Shown: positions 5,450-11,744 of the stretch, in pieces
How positions within the stretch are numbered: the stretch's first letter is position 1
Layout: each line of letters opens with the position of its first letter
Made by a program: the position numbers and the translations under genes
The notes under the pieces: generated by a model
Seen by the model: only the letters and a program-made list of their open reading frames with translations
Told to the model about the DNA's origin: nothing
Databases searched by the model: none
From: a virus
IMG/VR virus record: IMGVR_UViG_3300038299_000353
Coordinates: 1-64,000 of that record
Direction: 5' to 3' (one strand)
Length of the DNA: 64,000 nucleotides

Positions 5450-5456
5450 GTAAGTT

Positions 5457-5594
5457 ATGAAATCAGCAATTTTAAACAAAGCTATTTGGGTAGAGATCAT
5501 CGAAGAGGAAGGCAACTTATGTCTTGTTCGCGATAAAGATGTAAACGAAGTTTGGGTTCATAAAAATCATCTTGACGCAATTGAAACAGACTAA
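5457..5594 (+). CDS. Small hypothetical protein, 45 aa
   Basis: A complete ORF, MKSAILNKAIWVEIIEEEGN to LDAIETD. The start is fixed by the -10 box 7 nt upstream. The alternating pattern (LCLVRDKDVNEVWVHKNHL) suggests a small beta-barrel-like fold. The stop overlaps the next start (TAATG), so the two are coupled. Confidence 0.6.
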   Translation: MKSAILNKAIWVEIIEEEGNLCLVRDKDVNEVWVHKNHLDAIETD

Positions 5595-5791
5595 TGAAAA
5601 CTGTAATTATAAATAGCGTTAGAAAGAATGTTATTATAAATAATATTATTTTAATATCATTCTCAACTATTCTATGCAGTTTATTTTGCTTCGCAATATT
5701 ACAAATAGCAGAGGATAGAGAAGTTAAAAGAATTGATTTGCAAGAGAAAGCTTGGAAGCAAAAAGGTTACAATCTAAATAATACTAAATAA
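5594..5791 (+). CDS. Small single-span membrane protein, 65 aa
   Basis: The ATG overlaps the previous stop in TAATG. Residues 15-39 (NNIILISFSTILCSLFCFAI) form one clear transmembrane helix. A charged C-terminal tail (AEDREVKRIDLQEKAWKQKG) follows, predicted on the cytoplasmic or periplasmic side. The architecture is like that of the small proteins at 11539 and 12267. It could be a spanin- or holin-like peptide, but evidence is lacking. Confidence 0.6.
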   Translation: MKTVIINSVRKNVIINNIILISFSTILCSLFCFAILQIAEDREVKRIDLQEKAWKQKGYNLNNTK

Positions 5792-5800
5792 GACAAATAG

Positions 5801-5911
5801 ATGCAGATAAGTATAAACGTTCTACTAAACCAATTCATTGTAACTGAAAATGGCAAAAAGACTATTTTAACATTAGATGAGGTGGCAAATTATTTTAAAA
5901 AAAAAGGTTGA
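5801..5911 (+). CDS. Small hypothetical protein, 36 aa
   Basis: A complete short ORF (MQISINVLLNQFIVTENGKK to YFKKKG). The stop TGA overlaps the -35 box of the following promoter. The segment ILTLDEVANYF resembles the start of an excisionase-type winged helix (a LTLxEVAxYL pattern), but the protein is too short to support that call. Confidence 0.4.
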   Translation: MQISINVLLNQFIVTENGKKTILTLDEVANYFKKKG

Positions 5912-5936
5912 CATGAGTTGTGCGCCATAGGATACT
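5908..5936 (+). promoter_or_regulatory. Promoter for the gene at 5981
   Basis: TTGACA 5908-5913, 17 bp, GATACT 5931-5936. The leader of about 38 nt begins near GCTCAGTAG (5941-5949), a motif shared with the leaders at 1211 and 5095. Confidence 0.6.
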
Positions 5937-5980
5937 ACTCGCTCAGTAGTAACTTATTAACCACATAACCAAAAAAACAC

Positions 5981-6223
5981 ATGACACAAGATACAGTAAA
6001 CGAAATTAAAGAACTCGCTCTCGCCAATTACGATGAGGGTGGTCACTGGGTAGTTGAATGCTTTTCCGATCAAGATATACTAGAGCATTTTAATTCCGTT
6101 AAAGACGCTAGAGAGTATTGGCTTCTTAAGCAGGAAAATGAAGATGAGAAACAAGCCGCTCATGAATTTTATAACGACGGTAAATTTTGGGCTGATTTTT
6201 ATAATGTAAAGACAAATGTGTAA
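5981..6223 (+). CDS. Small acidic hypothetical protein, 80 aa
   Basis: ATG 5981 follows an A/C-rich leader (ACCACATAACCAAAAAAACAC) with no Shine-Dalgarno sequence. The product is acidic and rich in Trp and Tyr (GGHWVVECFSDQDILEHF). No known domain. An intrinsic terminator follows 13 nt downstream. Confidence 0.6.
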   Translation: MTQDTVNEIKELALANYDEGGHWVVECFSDQDILEHFNSVKDAREYWLLKQENEDEKQAAHEFYNDGKFWADFYNVKTNV

Positions 6224-6235
6224 GTAATATGGTTT

Positions 6236-6266
6236 AAGCCGTCACTCGAAAGGGTGGCGGTTTTTT
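6236..6266 (+). terminator. Intrinsic terminator, loop TCGAAAGG
   Basis: AAGCCGTCAC and GTGGCGGTTT form a stem around TCGAAAGG, followed by TTTTTT. The same loop is used by the terminator at 6968 with a different stem. Confidence 0.75.
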
Positions 6267-6272
6267 CCTGCC

Positions 6273-6334
6273 CAAATACGACAAATAGATCGAAATAGAA
6301 TAGATAGCCCAAATAGTCTGAAATAAAGCAAATA
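6273..6334 (+). repeat. Phased AAATA array
   Basis: CAAATA/GAAATA/TAGATA words begin at 6273, 6282, 6292, 6301, 6310, 6320 and 6329, 9-10 bp apart. The surrounding gap 6224-6522 otherwise holds a terminator, an AT-rich stretch and the promoter at 6455. Confidence 0.75.
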
Positions 6335-6454
6335 AAACTATCCTGTCTATCCGTCAACATAATCCCTTTATTCATACCCGTGGAAATCGACGGGATTAGG
6401 TAGAATTTAAATTATTTGATTTAGAATCTTTTTTATTTTTTTTTCTGCATTTGC

Positions 6455-6506
6455 TTGACTCAAGCATTTCGATAGTCATTCTATACGTTATAGCAATTCT
6501 GCTATA
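6455..6506 (+). promoter_or_regulatory. Promoter with 5'-terminal hairpin leader for the gene at 6523
   Basis: TTGACT 6455-6460, 16 bp, CATTCT 6477-6482. The predicted transcript start near 6489 coincides with a hairpin TATAGC-AATTCT-GCTATA (6489-6506). Hairpins lie at the matching place in the leaders of 7274, 11106 and 11941. Confidence 0.55.
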
Positions 6507-6522
6507 TTAAAACTAAGTCATT

Positions 6523-6957
6523 ATGAATAAACTAAATGCATTACAAACACTTCGCAAAGGCACATTTGCCATTGCTAGAATCGTCTCTAAAAAGAAGCCT
6601 TTAAAAGCTTTCGCTCAGCACGATATAACTAAAGTCATCCTTTGCACTGTTCGCACTGGCATTGAGTATCGTAACCTATCTGAAGTAAAAGACAATGGAA
6701 TCAAACCTAAGAACCTTCCTTGGGGCGAATGGGAATCCTATCCCTACGCTATTACTCACAAAGGCAATCGCTATTTGAGACTCTACTTGGGACAGTCTCT
6801 TAAAGTGTTTTATCTAGTTGACGGCGTAAAGGTTTCTTCCAGCCAAGCCAAGATCATGCTTCCAAGATCAAGCGGATCTTCAAAGCCGCTTTGCATAACT
6901 GTTAAAGAGGCTGGTTTAGTTAGTCTCAAACAGAAGGGTAAAGAGTTAATTAAGTAA
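6523..6957 (+). CDS. Hypothetical protein, 144 aa, paralog of 11106
   Basis: Closely related to the product of 11106: both begin MNKL-ALQT-RKG-FAIARIVS and share LPWGEWE-YPY-ITHKGNRYLRLYLGQ and KPLCITVKE-GLVSLKQKGKELI. The protein is basic and has no recognised domain. The compact conserved core suggests a DNA- or ribosome-binding role, but this is only a guess. It has its own promoter, a hairpin leader and a terminator, so it is a single-gene cassette. Confidence 0.7.
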   Translation: MNKLNALQTLRKGTFAIARIVSKKKPLKAFAQHDITKVILCTVRTGIEYRNLSEVKDNGIKPKNLPWGEWESYPYAITHKGNRYLRLYLGQSLKVFYLVDGVKVSSSQAKIMLPRSSGSSKPLCITVKEAGLVSLKQKGKELIK

Positions 6958-6967
6958 TACAATTTAC

Positions 6968-6997
6968 ATCGCTACTCGAAAGGGTAGCGATTTTTTT
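6968..6997 (+). terminator. Intrinsic terminator, loop TCGAAAGG
   Basis: ATCGCTAC (6968-6975), loop TCGAAAGG, GTAGCGAT (6984-6991), then seven T in all. Strong. Confidence 0.85.
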
Positions 6998-7002
6998 GTG
7001 TC

Positions 7003-7055
7003 CAAATAAAATAAATAGATCCAAATAACGGGAATCCTCACAAATAATGCAAATA
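7003..7055 (+). repeat. Phased AAATA array
   Basis: CAAATA/TAAATA words at 7003, 7012, 7022, 7041 and 7050, a spacing of 9-10 bp with one degenerate position near 7031. It occupies part of the gene-free stretch 6958-7273, whose remainder holds the regulatory module at 7102 and the promoter at 7188. Confidence 0.7.
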
Positions 7056-7101
7056 ATATATACGGGCATAGGCATCCAGCTATGTGCATCTGATTTTACT
7101 G

Positions 7102-7154
7102 CTATTAGATAATCTTATTTAGAATCATTCTAAAGTGAATGGCTATCAGGTAGC
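7102..7154 (+). promoter_or_regulatory. Regulatory module copy A with palindromes
   Basis: CTATTAG, then AATCTTATTTAGAATCATTC, ending in TATCAGGTAGC (7144-7154). It is shared with 9002-9056 and 10291-10346. It contains the palindrome AGAATCATTCT (7121-7131) and ends 33 bp before the -35 box at 7188. Probably binds a regulator. Confidence 0.6.
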
Positions 7155-7187
7155 TCAAATTATTTTATCTATTTTAAAACAATTAAT

Positions 7188-7241
7188 TTGACACAAGGTA
7201 AACTGATCTATCTATTGGGCAATGTAGCTATCGTATAGTTA
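7188..7241 (+). promoter_or_regulatory. Promoter and leader hairpin for the gene at 7274
   Basis: TTGACA 7188-7193 and a weak -10 region near 7210-7215. The predicted start near 7222 is followed at once by a 7-bp hairpin (7225-7241, loop CGT). The leader then runs CA/A-rich to ATG 7274. Confidence 0.5.
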
Positions 7242-7273
7242 CCTTAGATTAAACCATCTAAACCATAAACATA

Positions 7274-8077
7274 ATGAAAACAGTAAATGCAAACGAAGCC
7301 CTCGCCCTCGATATCACTGAAACTGCTTTGAACGTAGAGTTTAAAGAGATTCGTATTAATGGCGAGTATTCGGCGACAGTAGGCAATGATCGCTCGATCC
7401 CAACATTTGACAAATTGCTTGCGCCTTTTGTCGATCTCTCAAACGCCATGCAAAGCGAATTCAATCCGTCGATTAAACTAATGCGTTCAAGTCATGGCGC
7501 TGACGGCACGATCTACTCGATCTCGATGCCTTACAAAATGATTAAGCTAGGCGAGCGCGATACAGAATGCCGCATCGTGCGTCATGGCTCTCTAAACTCG
7601 TCTTGCTCTGATCGCTTTGGTTTGCAAATGCTAGTTCAGATTTGCTCTAATGGCATGATGGGCTGGAAGTCTGAAGGTAATGCCGTCACACGCTTCACAG
7701 CGAACTGGCAAGGCATCTCAAAAGGGCGCATCGATCTTGCGCTTGGCTCTTTCGATTCGATGCAAGCGCATTACATGGAATTGGCTAATGATCTCAAAGC
7801 AATCACTTTGACTAGCGAGGGCGTTACTGATCGCTTAAACCGTATAGTTAAAGGCGAGTCGAAACGTGCTGAGAATATTCGCGAAGAGATTCGCGAGCTA
7901 TTCGTTTCGGGCAAAGGCAATCGCGGGCAAAACTCATGGGATTTGTTTAACGCTGTTACCGAATACGAGAATCACTACAAGGTGTATCGCAACACAAATG
8001 GCGTTACAAGCGACGAGAATCGCGCTAAGGGCGTTTTAGCCCTCGATACGGATAAGCTAGCAAGCTTGGTAGCGTAA
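7274..8077 (+). CDS. DUF932-like protein, 267 aa (copy 1)
   Basis: The segment LQMLVQICSNGMMGWKSEG and the later NSWDLFNAVTEYENHYKVYRN resemble the DUF932 family (phage/plasmid-like protein, TIGR03299). Members of this family sit in early regions of phages and plasmids and have no settled biochemical function. The protein has an almost full-length paralog at 9308. The gene is a single-gene unit with its own regulated promoter, a hairpin leader and a terminator at 8096. Codon use is richer in G+C than its neighbours, so recent acquisition or high expression is possible. Confidence 0.7.
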   Translation: MKTVNANEALALDITETALNVEFKEIRINGEYSATVGNDRSIPTFDKLLAPFVDLSNAMQSEFNPSIKLMRSSHGADGTIYSISMPYKMIKLGERDTECRIVRHGSLNSSCSDRFGLQMLVQICSNGMMGWKSEGNAVTRFTANWQGISKGRIDLALGSFDSMQAHYMELANDLKAITLTSEGVTDRLNRIVKGESKRAENIREEIRELFVSGKGNRGQNSWDLFNAVTEYENHYKVYRNTNGVTSDENRAKGVLALDTDKLASLVA

Positions 8078-8095
8078 GCGATTCTAAGCCCTCTC

Positions 8096-8124
8096 AAGCC
8101 CTCTCAAATAGAGAGGGCTTTTTT
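8096..8124 (+). terminator. Intrinsic terminator
   Basis: AAGCCCTCTC, loop AAATA, GAGAGGGCTT and six T. Strong. A second AGCCCTCTC just upstream (8087-8095) could compete for pairing. Confidence 0.85.
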
Positions 8125-8128
8125 GTGC

Positions 8129-8226
8129 GTAATAACTAGATAGATCTAAATAACTATAATAGCCCAAAATAAACCAAATAAAGTAATAGCCCAAAATAAA
8201 CAGGATAGAGCGAAATAAACCAAATA
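8129..8226 (+). repeat. Long phased AAATA array
   Basis: TAATAA, TAGATA, TAAATA, CAAAATA, CAAATA and GAAATA words recur every 9-10 bp from about 8129 to 8226 (clear members at 8138, 8147, 8175, 8212 and 8221). AATAGCCCAAAATAAAC is repeated within it. It fills most of the gene-free stretch 8078-8412. Confidence 0.75.
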
Positions 8227-8323
8227 AAGGGTAGTGATTAGATAGGGTAGATCATTGCACCATGTGATTAAAAGGATTAATGTAAAACCGATTTACTATT
8301 AAAAAATCTTATACCGAATAAGA

Positions 8324-8352
8324 TTGACACTGTTTCGAAATCGACTGAAAAT
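8324..8352 (+). promoter_or_regulatory. Promoter for the gene at 8413
   Basis: TTGACA 8324-8329, 17 bp, GAAAAT 8347-8352. The leader contains GCGCA-CGA-TGCGC (8373-8385), a small hairpin, and then a CA-rich run up to ATG 8413. Confidence 0.5.
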
Positions 8353-8412
8353 GCAGGCTGTTCTTTTAACCCGCGCACGATGCGCACACATAAACCACAC
8401 ACACATATACAC

Positions 8413-8781
8413 ATGAAAAACTACATACAAATCGTTCGATCATTCATCCGCTTTCAGAAGAAAGAGGGTTTCAGTCTAATCAGTTCAACCGATGGGACTG
8501 GTTCAGTCCGAAAGGCTGATTGTCATCCAACAGTTTTAGCTGAATGGGTATGCTCATGCGAAGAGGGTGCATTAACCTTTGAGAAAGAGGGGCATCTGAT
8601 CACCGCTTTCGTAGTCCTTGGCAACGATGCCTGTGAGACTGTAGCGGACTGGAGCTGGAAGGCTAATGTCGATCTAGACGTTCTTAAGACATTTGAACGT
8701 GCTTGGGAAGCTTGGGAAGCGCGATGGGAAGAACCTATCGGTGCGGCGACTCTTCCAGAAGGATTCATCTCTTACGGATAA
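8413..8781 (+). CDS. Hypothetical protein, 122 aa
   Basis: An upstream in-frame ATG at 8380 would add a His/Thr-rich peptide encoded by the CA-rich leader. The start at 8413 (MKNYIQIVRSFIRFQKKEG) is preferred because the same ACACA leader precedes other starts here. The product contains an acidic, Trp-rich C-terminal half (WSWKANVDLDVLKTFERAWE). No recognised domain. A terminator follows at 8797. Confidence 0.6.
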   Translation: MKNYIQIVRSFIRFQKKEGFSLISSTDGTGSVRKADCHPTVLAEWVCSCEEGALTFEKEGHLITAFVVLGNDACETVADWSWKANVDLDVLKTFERAWEAWEARWEEPIGAATLPEGFISYG

Positions 8782-8796
8782 GACCAATCAATTCAT

Positions 8797-8827
8797 CCCC
8801 TGTCTGAAATATGACAGGGGATTTTTT
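8797..8827 (+). terminator. Intrinsic terminator
   Basis: CCCCTGTC (8797-8804), loop, GACAGGGG (8813-8820) and a T-rich tail ATTTTTT. Confidence 0.85.
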
Positions 8828-8832
8828 GTGTC

Positions 8833-8941
8833 CAGATACTCCAAATAGATCTAAATAAAGTAGATCAAATAGAACAAATAATCTGAGCCAAATAATAGTC
8901 TGAAATAAGCTTAATAAGAGTGGTCGCAATCAGGGCAAATA
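8833..8941 (+). repeat. Phased AAATA array
   Basis: CAGATA 8833, CAAATA 8842, TAAATA 8852, CAAATA 8866, 8875 and 8889, GAAATA 8902, and CAAATA 8936. It begins right behind the terminator at 8797. It fills the first part of the gene-free stretch 8782-9307; the second part holds module copy B, a promoter and a long leader. Confidence 0.7.
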
Positions 8942-9001
8942 ATATGGGTGGGCTAAGGCTAGTTATATGAATCTCCCTAGTATGTGCTGTCAATTTATCC
9001 A

Positions 9002-9056
9002 CTATTAGTAAAACTTATTTAGAATCATTCTAGAATTACTGCGTATCAGGTACGCG
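9002..9056 (+). promoter_or_regulatory. Regulatory module copy B with palindromes
   Basis: Shares CTATTAGTA, CTTATTTAGAATCATTCTAG and TATCAGGTACGC with copies A (7102) and C (10291). It contains AGAATCATTCT (9021-9031), overlapping TTCTAGAA. The end GCGTA-TCAGG-TACGC (9041-9055) is also a small hairpin followed by eight T. Confidence 0.65.
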
Positions 9057-9090
9057 TTTTTTTTAAAAAGATTTATTTATGCTATTGACA
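9057..9090 (+). promoter_or_regulatory. Repeated promoter box AAAAAGATT(T/C)ATTTATGC-TTGACA
   Basis: AAAAAGATTTATTTATGC followed by TTGACA (9085-9090). Almost the same block occurs at 11003-11034 and 11835-11867. The -10 box here is poor (TTTATA near 9110), so activation by a factor is plausible. Confidence 0.55.
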
Positions 9091-9119
9091 GGCCTTTTCA
9101 AATGCCTTTGTTTATAGCC

Positions 9120-9307
9120 TGTTCTTTGACATTTCTCTACTTTTCCTCTTTGGCTTTGATCGGCCTTTGATGGGTGAGAAGCGTGAACGTTTAAAAGGTA
9201 AGTCAGGAGCGGGATTCTAGCAATCGCCTGATACTGCTTTTTGAAAACTAGAATTCGCTATTGAGAATCCCTAAAACTAAAAACTAAACACACACACACA
9301 TACATAT
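9120..9307 (+). other. Long leader of the gene at 9308
   Basis: About 180 nt without an ORF. It holds a second TTGACA (9126-9131), an inverted pair TCAGG/CCTGA with intervening sequence, and finally a CA-repeat (ACACACACACACATACATAT) directly before ATG 9308. It may fold into a regulatory leader, but no known riboswitch class is recognised. Confidence 0.4.
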
Positions 9308-10111
9308 ATGAAAAAAGTAAATGCAGAAGAAGTACTCGCACTCGACATCACTGAACACGCTTTGAACGTAGAGTTTAAAGAAGTTCGTATCAATGGAGAG
9401 TATTCGGCAACGGTTGGAAGTGACCGCGCTGTTCCTACGTTCGAGCAATTGCTTGACCCGTTCGTCAAGTTGTCAAACGGGATGCAAAAAGACTTTAACC
9501 CTACGGTTAATCTTATGCGTTCGAGCCACGGAGCAGAAGGTACGCTCTACAACATATCAATGCCATTCGGAACGGTTGACCTTGGCGGTCGCTCGACTGA
9601 ATGCCGAATCAGTAGGTTCGGGAGTTTGAATAGTTCCTGTTCCGATAAGTTTGGCTTACAAATGCTAGTACAGATTTGTTCCAACGGGATGATGGGATGG
9701 AAAAGTGAAGGAACTGCCGTCACACGCTTCACAGCGAACTGGCAAGGCCTTTCCAACGAACGCATTCAATTCGCTTTGGATGGATTCAGCGGGATGAAAC
9801 AACACTATATCCAGCTGGCCGACGACTTGAAAGCAATTCGTTTGTCTGCTCCCGAAGTTGACAAACGTTTAGAGAGAATCGTAAAAGGTGATTCTAAGCG
9901 TTCGGAAAACATTCGTGAAGAAATTCGCGAATTGTTTGTAAGCGGGAAAGGGAATCGCGGAGAGAATTCGTGGGACTTGTTTAACGCGGTCACGGAGTAT
10001 GAGAATCACTTCAAGTCTTACAGGAATACCAATGGTGTTTCGAGTGACGAAAATCGCGCCAAAGGTGTCTTATCGATTGATACCGATAAGCTGGCCGAAC
10101 TAGTAGCATAA
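9308..10111 (+). CDS. DUF932-like protein, 267 aa (copy 2)
   Basis: Same length as, and strongly similar throughout to, the product of 7274, including ICSNGMMGWKSEG and NSWDLFNAVTEYENH. DNA identity is lower than protein identity, so the duplication is not recent or the copies were acquired separately. Both sit behind a copy of the same regulatory module, which suggests shared control, while their leaders differ. The ATG follows a CA-repeat. Function of the DUF932 family is not established. Confidence 0.7.
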   Translation: MKKVNAEEVLALDITEHALNVEFKEVRINGEYSATVGSDRAVPTFEQLLDPFVKLSNGMQKDFNPTVNLMRSSHGAEGTLYNISMPFGTVDLGGRSTECRISRFGSLNSSCSDKFGLQMLVQICSNGMMGWKSEGTAVTRFTANWQGLSNERIQFALDGFSGMKQHYIQLADDLKAIRLSAPEVDKRLERIVKGDSKRSENIREEIRELFVSGKGNRGENSWDLFNAVTEYENHFKSYRNTNGVSSDENRAKGVLSIDTDKLAELVA

Positions 10112-10115
10112 ATCT

Positions 10116-10145
10116 AAGGGACTTCTTCGGGAGTCCCTTTTTTTT
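10116..10145 (+). terminator. Intrinsic terminator
   Basis: AAGGGACT, loop TCTTCGGG, AGTCCCTT and a run of T to 10145. Confidence 0.85.
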
Positions 10146-10148
10146 GGC

Positions 10149-10215
10149 TTAATAATTCGGAATCAAATATCGTAAATAAACTAAGCCAAATATTAGAAAT
10201 AATCTAAGCCAAATA
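10149..10215 (+). repeat. Phased AAATA array
   Basis: TTAATAA 10149, CAAATA 10164, TAAATA 10173, CAAATA 10187, GAAATA 10196 and CAAATA 10210, with CTAAGCCAAATATTA occurring twice. It forms the first part of the gene-free stretch 10112-10455. Confidence 0.7.
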
Positions 10216-10290
10216 TTATGGTTATATTAACGTTAACCTATCACCCTATTGCATCAATCACCCTGGTATCTTATTGCATCGATCACCGCC

Positions 10291-10346
10291 ACTATTAGTG
10301 AATCTTATTTAGAATAGTTCTAGAATTATTGCGTACCTGGTGCGCG
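10291..10346 (+). promoter_or_regulatory. Regulatory module copy C with palindromes
   Basis: ACTATTAGTGAATCTTATTT, then AGAATAGTTCTAGAATTATT, then GCGTACCTGGTGCGCG. It matches copies A and B with changes that keep the dyads (AGAA/TTCT; ACCTGGT). Just upstream, ATTGCATC-ATCACC occurs twice (10238-10285). Confidence 0.6.
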
Positions 10347-10363
10347 TTTTTCTCAAGTTTAGC

Positions 10364-10446
10364 TTGCAATCGCTATTCTATTCTATTCTATTTGTGGCAT
10401 GGCGCTGTTGCCATTCTAACCTAAAGGTCGCGATTTCCTTAATCGC
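10364..10446 (+). promoter_or_regulatory. Promoter and structured leader of the gene at 10456
   Basis: TTGCAA 10364-10369 with TCTATT about 17 bp on is a weak promoter candidate inside a (CTATT) repeat. The leader holds two hairpins, GGCA/TGCC (10397-10413) and GCGATT-TCCTT-AATCGC (10430-10446). The second ends 9 nt before the ATG and could control translation. Confidence 0.4.
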
Positions 10447-10455
10447 TTTTCTATC

Positions 10456-10809
10456 ATGTTATACCACTCGATCCCATCCAAAGACTTGCAAGGTGTTGAC
10501 GTTTCAAAGGAGATCACTTTGAAGGAGTATGGATTCGCCTATCATGTCTTGCCACGTAAAGGTATATACCGCTTTTACATTGGTCAGTCTCACGCTATCG
10601 ATCACAACTCAGATTGGGACAGTCACGACTATACTTGGTTCGAGTGTCTTGAGTTGCCACTCGACGTTGCCATCGAGGTCGAATTCGACTTTATCGATGT
10701 GCTAGACGTTGCAAGCTGCAGCGGTCTTACAAGTGAGGAGTGGCTTAAAACTAGCGCTCCTCGCAAGTTGTATGATGCCATTAATTACTATGGCGCTGAC
10801 AACTTCTGA
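10456..10809 (+). CDS. Hypothetical protein, 117 aa
   Basis: Starts MLYHSIPSKDLQGVDVSKE. It contains a beta-rich middle (GFAYHVLPRKGIYRFYIGQS) and an acidic centre. No domain recognised. It forms a single-gene unit between regulatory module C and a strong terminator at 10827. Its codon use is less AT-rich than the flanks. Confidence 0.6.
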   Translation: MLYHSIPSKDLQGVDVSKEITLKEYGFAYHVLPRKGIYRFYIGQSHAIDHNSDWDSHDYTWFECLELPLDVAIEVEFDFIDVLDVASCSGLTSEEWLKTSAPRKLYDAINYYGADNF

Positions 10810-10826
10810 GTCGACAGAAGGATAGG

Positions 10827-10858
10827 AGGAGTCCTGACATTGTTAGGACTCCTTTTTT
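10827..10858 (+). terminator. Intrinsic terminator
   Basis: AGGAGTCCT (10827-10835), loop GACATTGTT, AGGACTCCT (10845-10853) and a T-run. Very strong. Confidence 0.9.
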
Positions 10859-10862
10859 CCTG

Positions 10863-10912
10863 TAAATAATAGCCAAATAATAACTCAATAATAACTCAAT
10901 AATAGCCAAATA
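10863..10912 (+). repeat. Phased AAATA array
   Basis: TAAATA 10863, CAAATA 10874, CAATA 10886 and 10897, CAAATA 10907, spaced 10-12 bp. TAACTCAATAA occurs twice in tandem. A micro-ORF follows at 10915. Confidence 0.7.
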
Positions 10913-10914
10913 AA

Positions 10915-10962
10915 ATGATTTTTATCATCATCTTTATACTTCTACTTTGCATCAACTTATAG
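10915..10962 (+). CDS. Possible 15-aa hydrophobic peptide
   Basis: MIFIIIFILLLCINL followed by TAG. It is very like the 14-codon ORF at 3954 (MIFIIILLLLIVIN). It starts 2 nt after the last array word. No ribosome binding site is evident. The recurrence of sequence and position is the main support. Confidence 0.35.
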   Translation: MIFIIIFILLLCINL

Positions 10963-11002
10963 CGTGATCGGCTCTTTTCATACTATATATATGCTATGAT
11001 TT

Positions 11003-11056
11003 ATTTTTAAAAAGATTCATTTATGCACTTGACGCATACATTCATTGCCCTACTGT
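11003..11056 (+). promoter_or_regulatory. Repeated promoter box for the gene at 11106
   Basis: AAAAAGATTCATTTATGCAC then TTGACG (11029-11034), 16 bp, TACTGT (11051-11056). Same module as 9057 and 11835. Confidence 0.6.
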
Positions 11057-11069
11057 CATGTATGTCGGG

Positions 11070-11083
11070 GGGCAATTCAGCCC
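11070..11083 (+). promoter_or_regulatory. Leader hairpin GGGC-AATTCA-GCCC
   Basis: Lies within the first nucleotides of the predicted transcript of 11106. The matching leader at 11903 has GAGC-AATTCA-GCTC, so one base pair has changed on both sides while the loop is constant. AAACAAC follows in both. Confidence 0.6.
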
Positions 11084-11105
11084 AAACAACTCGACCTTAT
11101 AGCAC

Positions 11106-11552
11106 ATGAACAAACTAACTGCACTCCAAACAATCCGCAAAGGCTCTTTTGCCATTGCTAGAATCGTATCCGAAAAGAAGCCACTCAGCGCTTACTCCGA
11201 TTATAAGATCACTAAGGTTACTCTTTGCACTGTCCGTGCTGGTATTGAGTATTCAAACCTTAAGGAAGTGAAAGCCTTTTCCGATGGTTACAAGGGTTTG
11301 CCTTGGGGGGAATGGGAAAATTACCCATACTCAATCACTCACAAGGGCAATCGTTACCTACGCCTTTACCTTGGGCAAGCGTTGAAGGTTATTTACTTCA
11401 TCGACGGAGTAAAGGTCAGCGCGAACAAAGCAAAGTTTATGCTTCCACTAGCTCGCGCTAAAAGTGTTAAACCTCTTTGCATTACTGTAAAGGAAAGCGG
11501 GCTGGTAAGCCTAAAGCAAAAAGGAAAGGAGTTGATCAATGAAAGCATTTGA
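11106..11552 (+). CDS. Hypothetical protein, 148 aa, paralog of 6523
   Basis: Similar over its full length to the product of 6523, with an identical core LRLYLGQ and the same C-terminus (LVSLKQKGKELI). No known domain. Unlike the paralog it is followed by an overlapping gene for a membrane peptide (ATG at 11539). Its leader hairpin and promoter are shared with the gene at 11941, so the two are probably co-regulated. Confidence 0.7.
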   Translation: MNKLTALQTIRKGSFAIARIVSEKKPLSAYSDYKITKVTLCTVRAGIEYSNLKEVKAFSDGYKGLPWGEWENYPYSITHKGNRYLRLYLGQALKVIYFIDGVKVSANKAKFMLPLARAKSVKPLCITVKESGLVSLKQKGKELINESI

Positions 11553-11670
11553 GTTGATCGCAATCCTAATGCTAGGTTGCTTAATCGGGTATGCGGCATT
11601 CGTTGGATTGAAACTCGACGATCAAGTAAGACAAACTCAAGAAAGCAAATGGCATAAAGCAACAGACTAG
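11539..11670 (+). CDS. Small single-span membrane protein, 43 aa
   Basis: ATG 11539 overlaps the end of the upstream gene by 14 nt. AAAGGAG at 11525-11531 is a good Shine-Dalgarno sequence. MKAFELIAILMLGCLIGYAA is a membrane helix, followed by KLDDQVRQTQES and a basic tail with KWHKATD. The tail pattern LDD-x5-Q-x3-WH-x-A recurs in the protein at 12267, so this is a small family. A terminator follows at 11678. Confidence 0.65.
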   Translation: MKAFELIAILMLGCLIGYAAFVGLKLDDQVRQTQESKWHKATD

Positions 11671-11677
11671 GAATATC

Positions 11678-11711
11678 GGAGAGCGTCGAAATAGTCGGCG
11701 TTCTCCTTTTC
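11678..11711 (+). terminator. Intrinsic terminator
   Basis: GGAGAGCGTCG pairs over 11 bp (two G-U) with CGGCGTTCTCC, then TTTT. Confidence 0.75.
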
Positions 11712-11714
11712 TTT

Positions 11715-11730
11715 CAAATACTCTCAAATA
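11715..11730 (+). repeat. Short phased AAATA array
   Basis: CAAATA twice (about 11715 and 11725), 10 bp apart, between a terminator and a micro-ORF, as at 3939. Confidence 0.5.
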
Positions 11731-11744
11731 ATATATATACATAC

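Noticed and set aside
8380-8412. Upstream ATG giving an extra 11 residues to the protein at 8413
   Set aside because: The extra codons are the CA-rich leader that precedes other starts in this arm; they encode a His/Thr run.
1979-8941. CRISPR-like reading of the regularly spaced AAATA words
   Set aside because: The repeat is 6 bp with a 4-bp gap, with no spacers of 25-40 bp and no cas genes.
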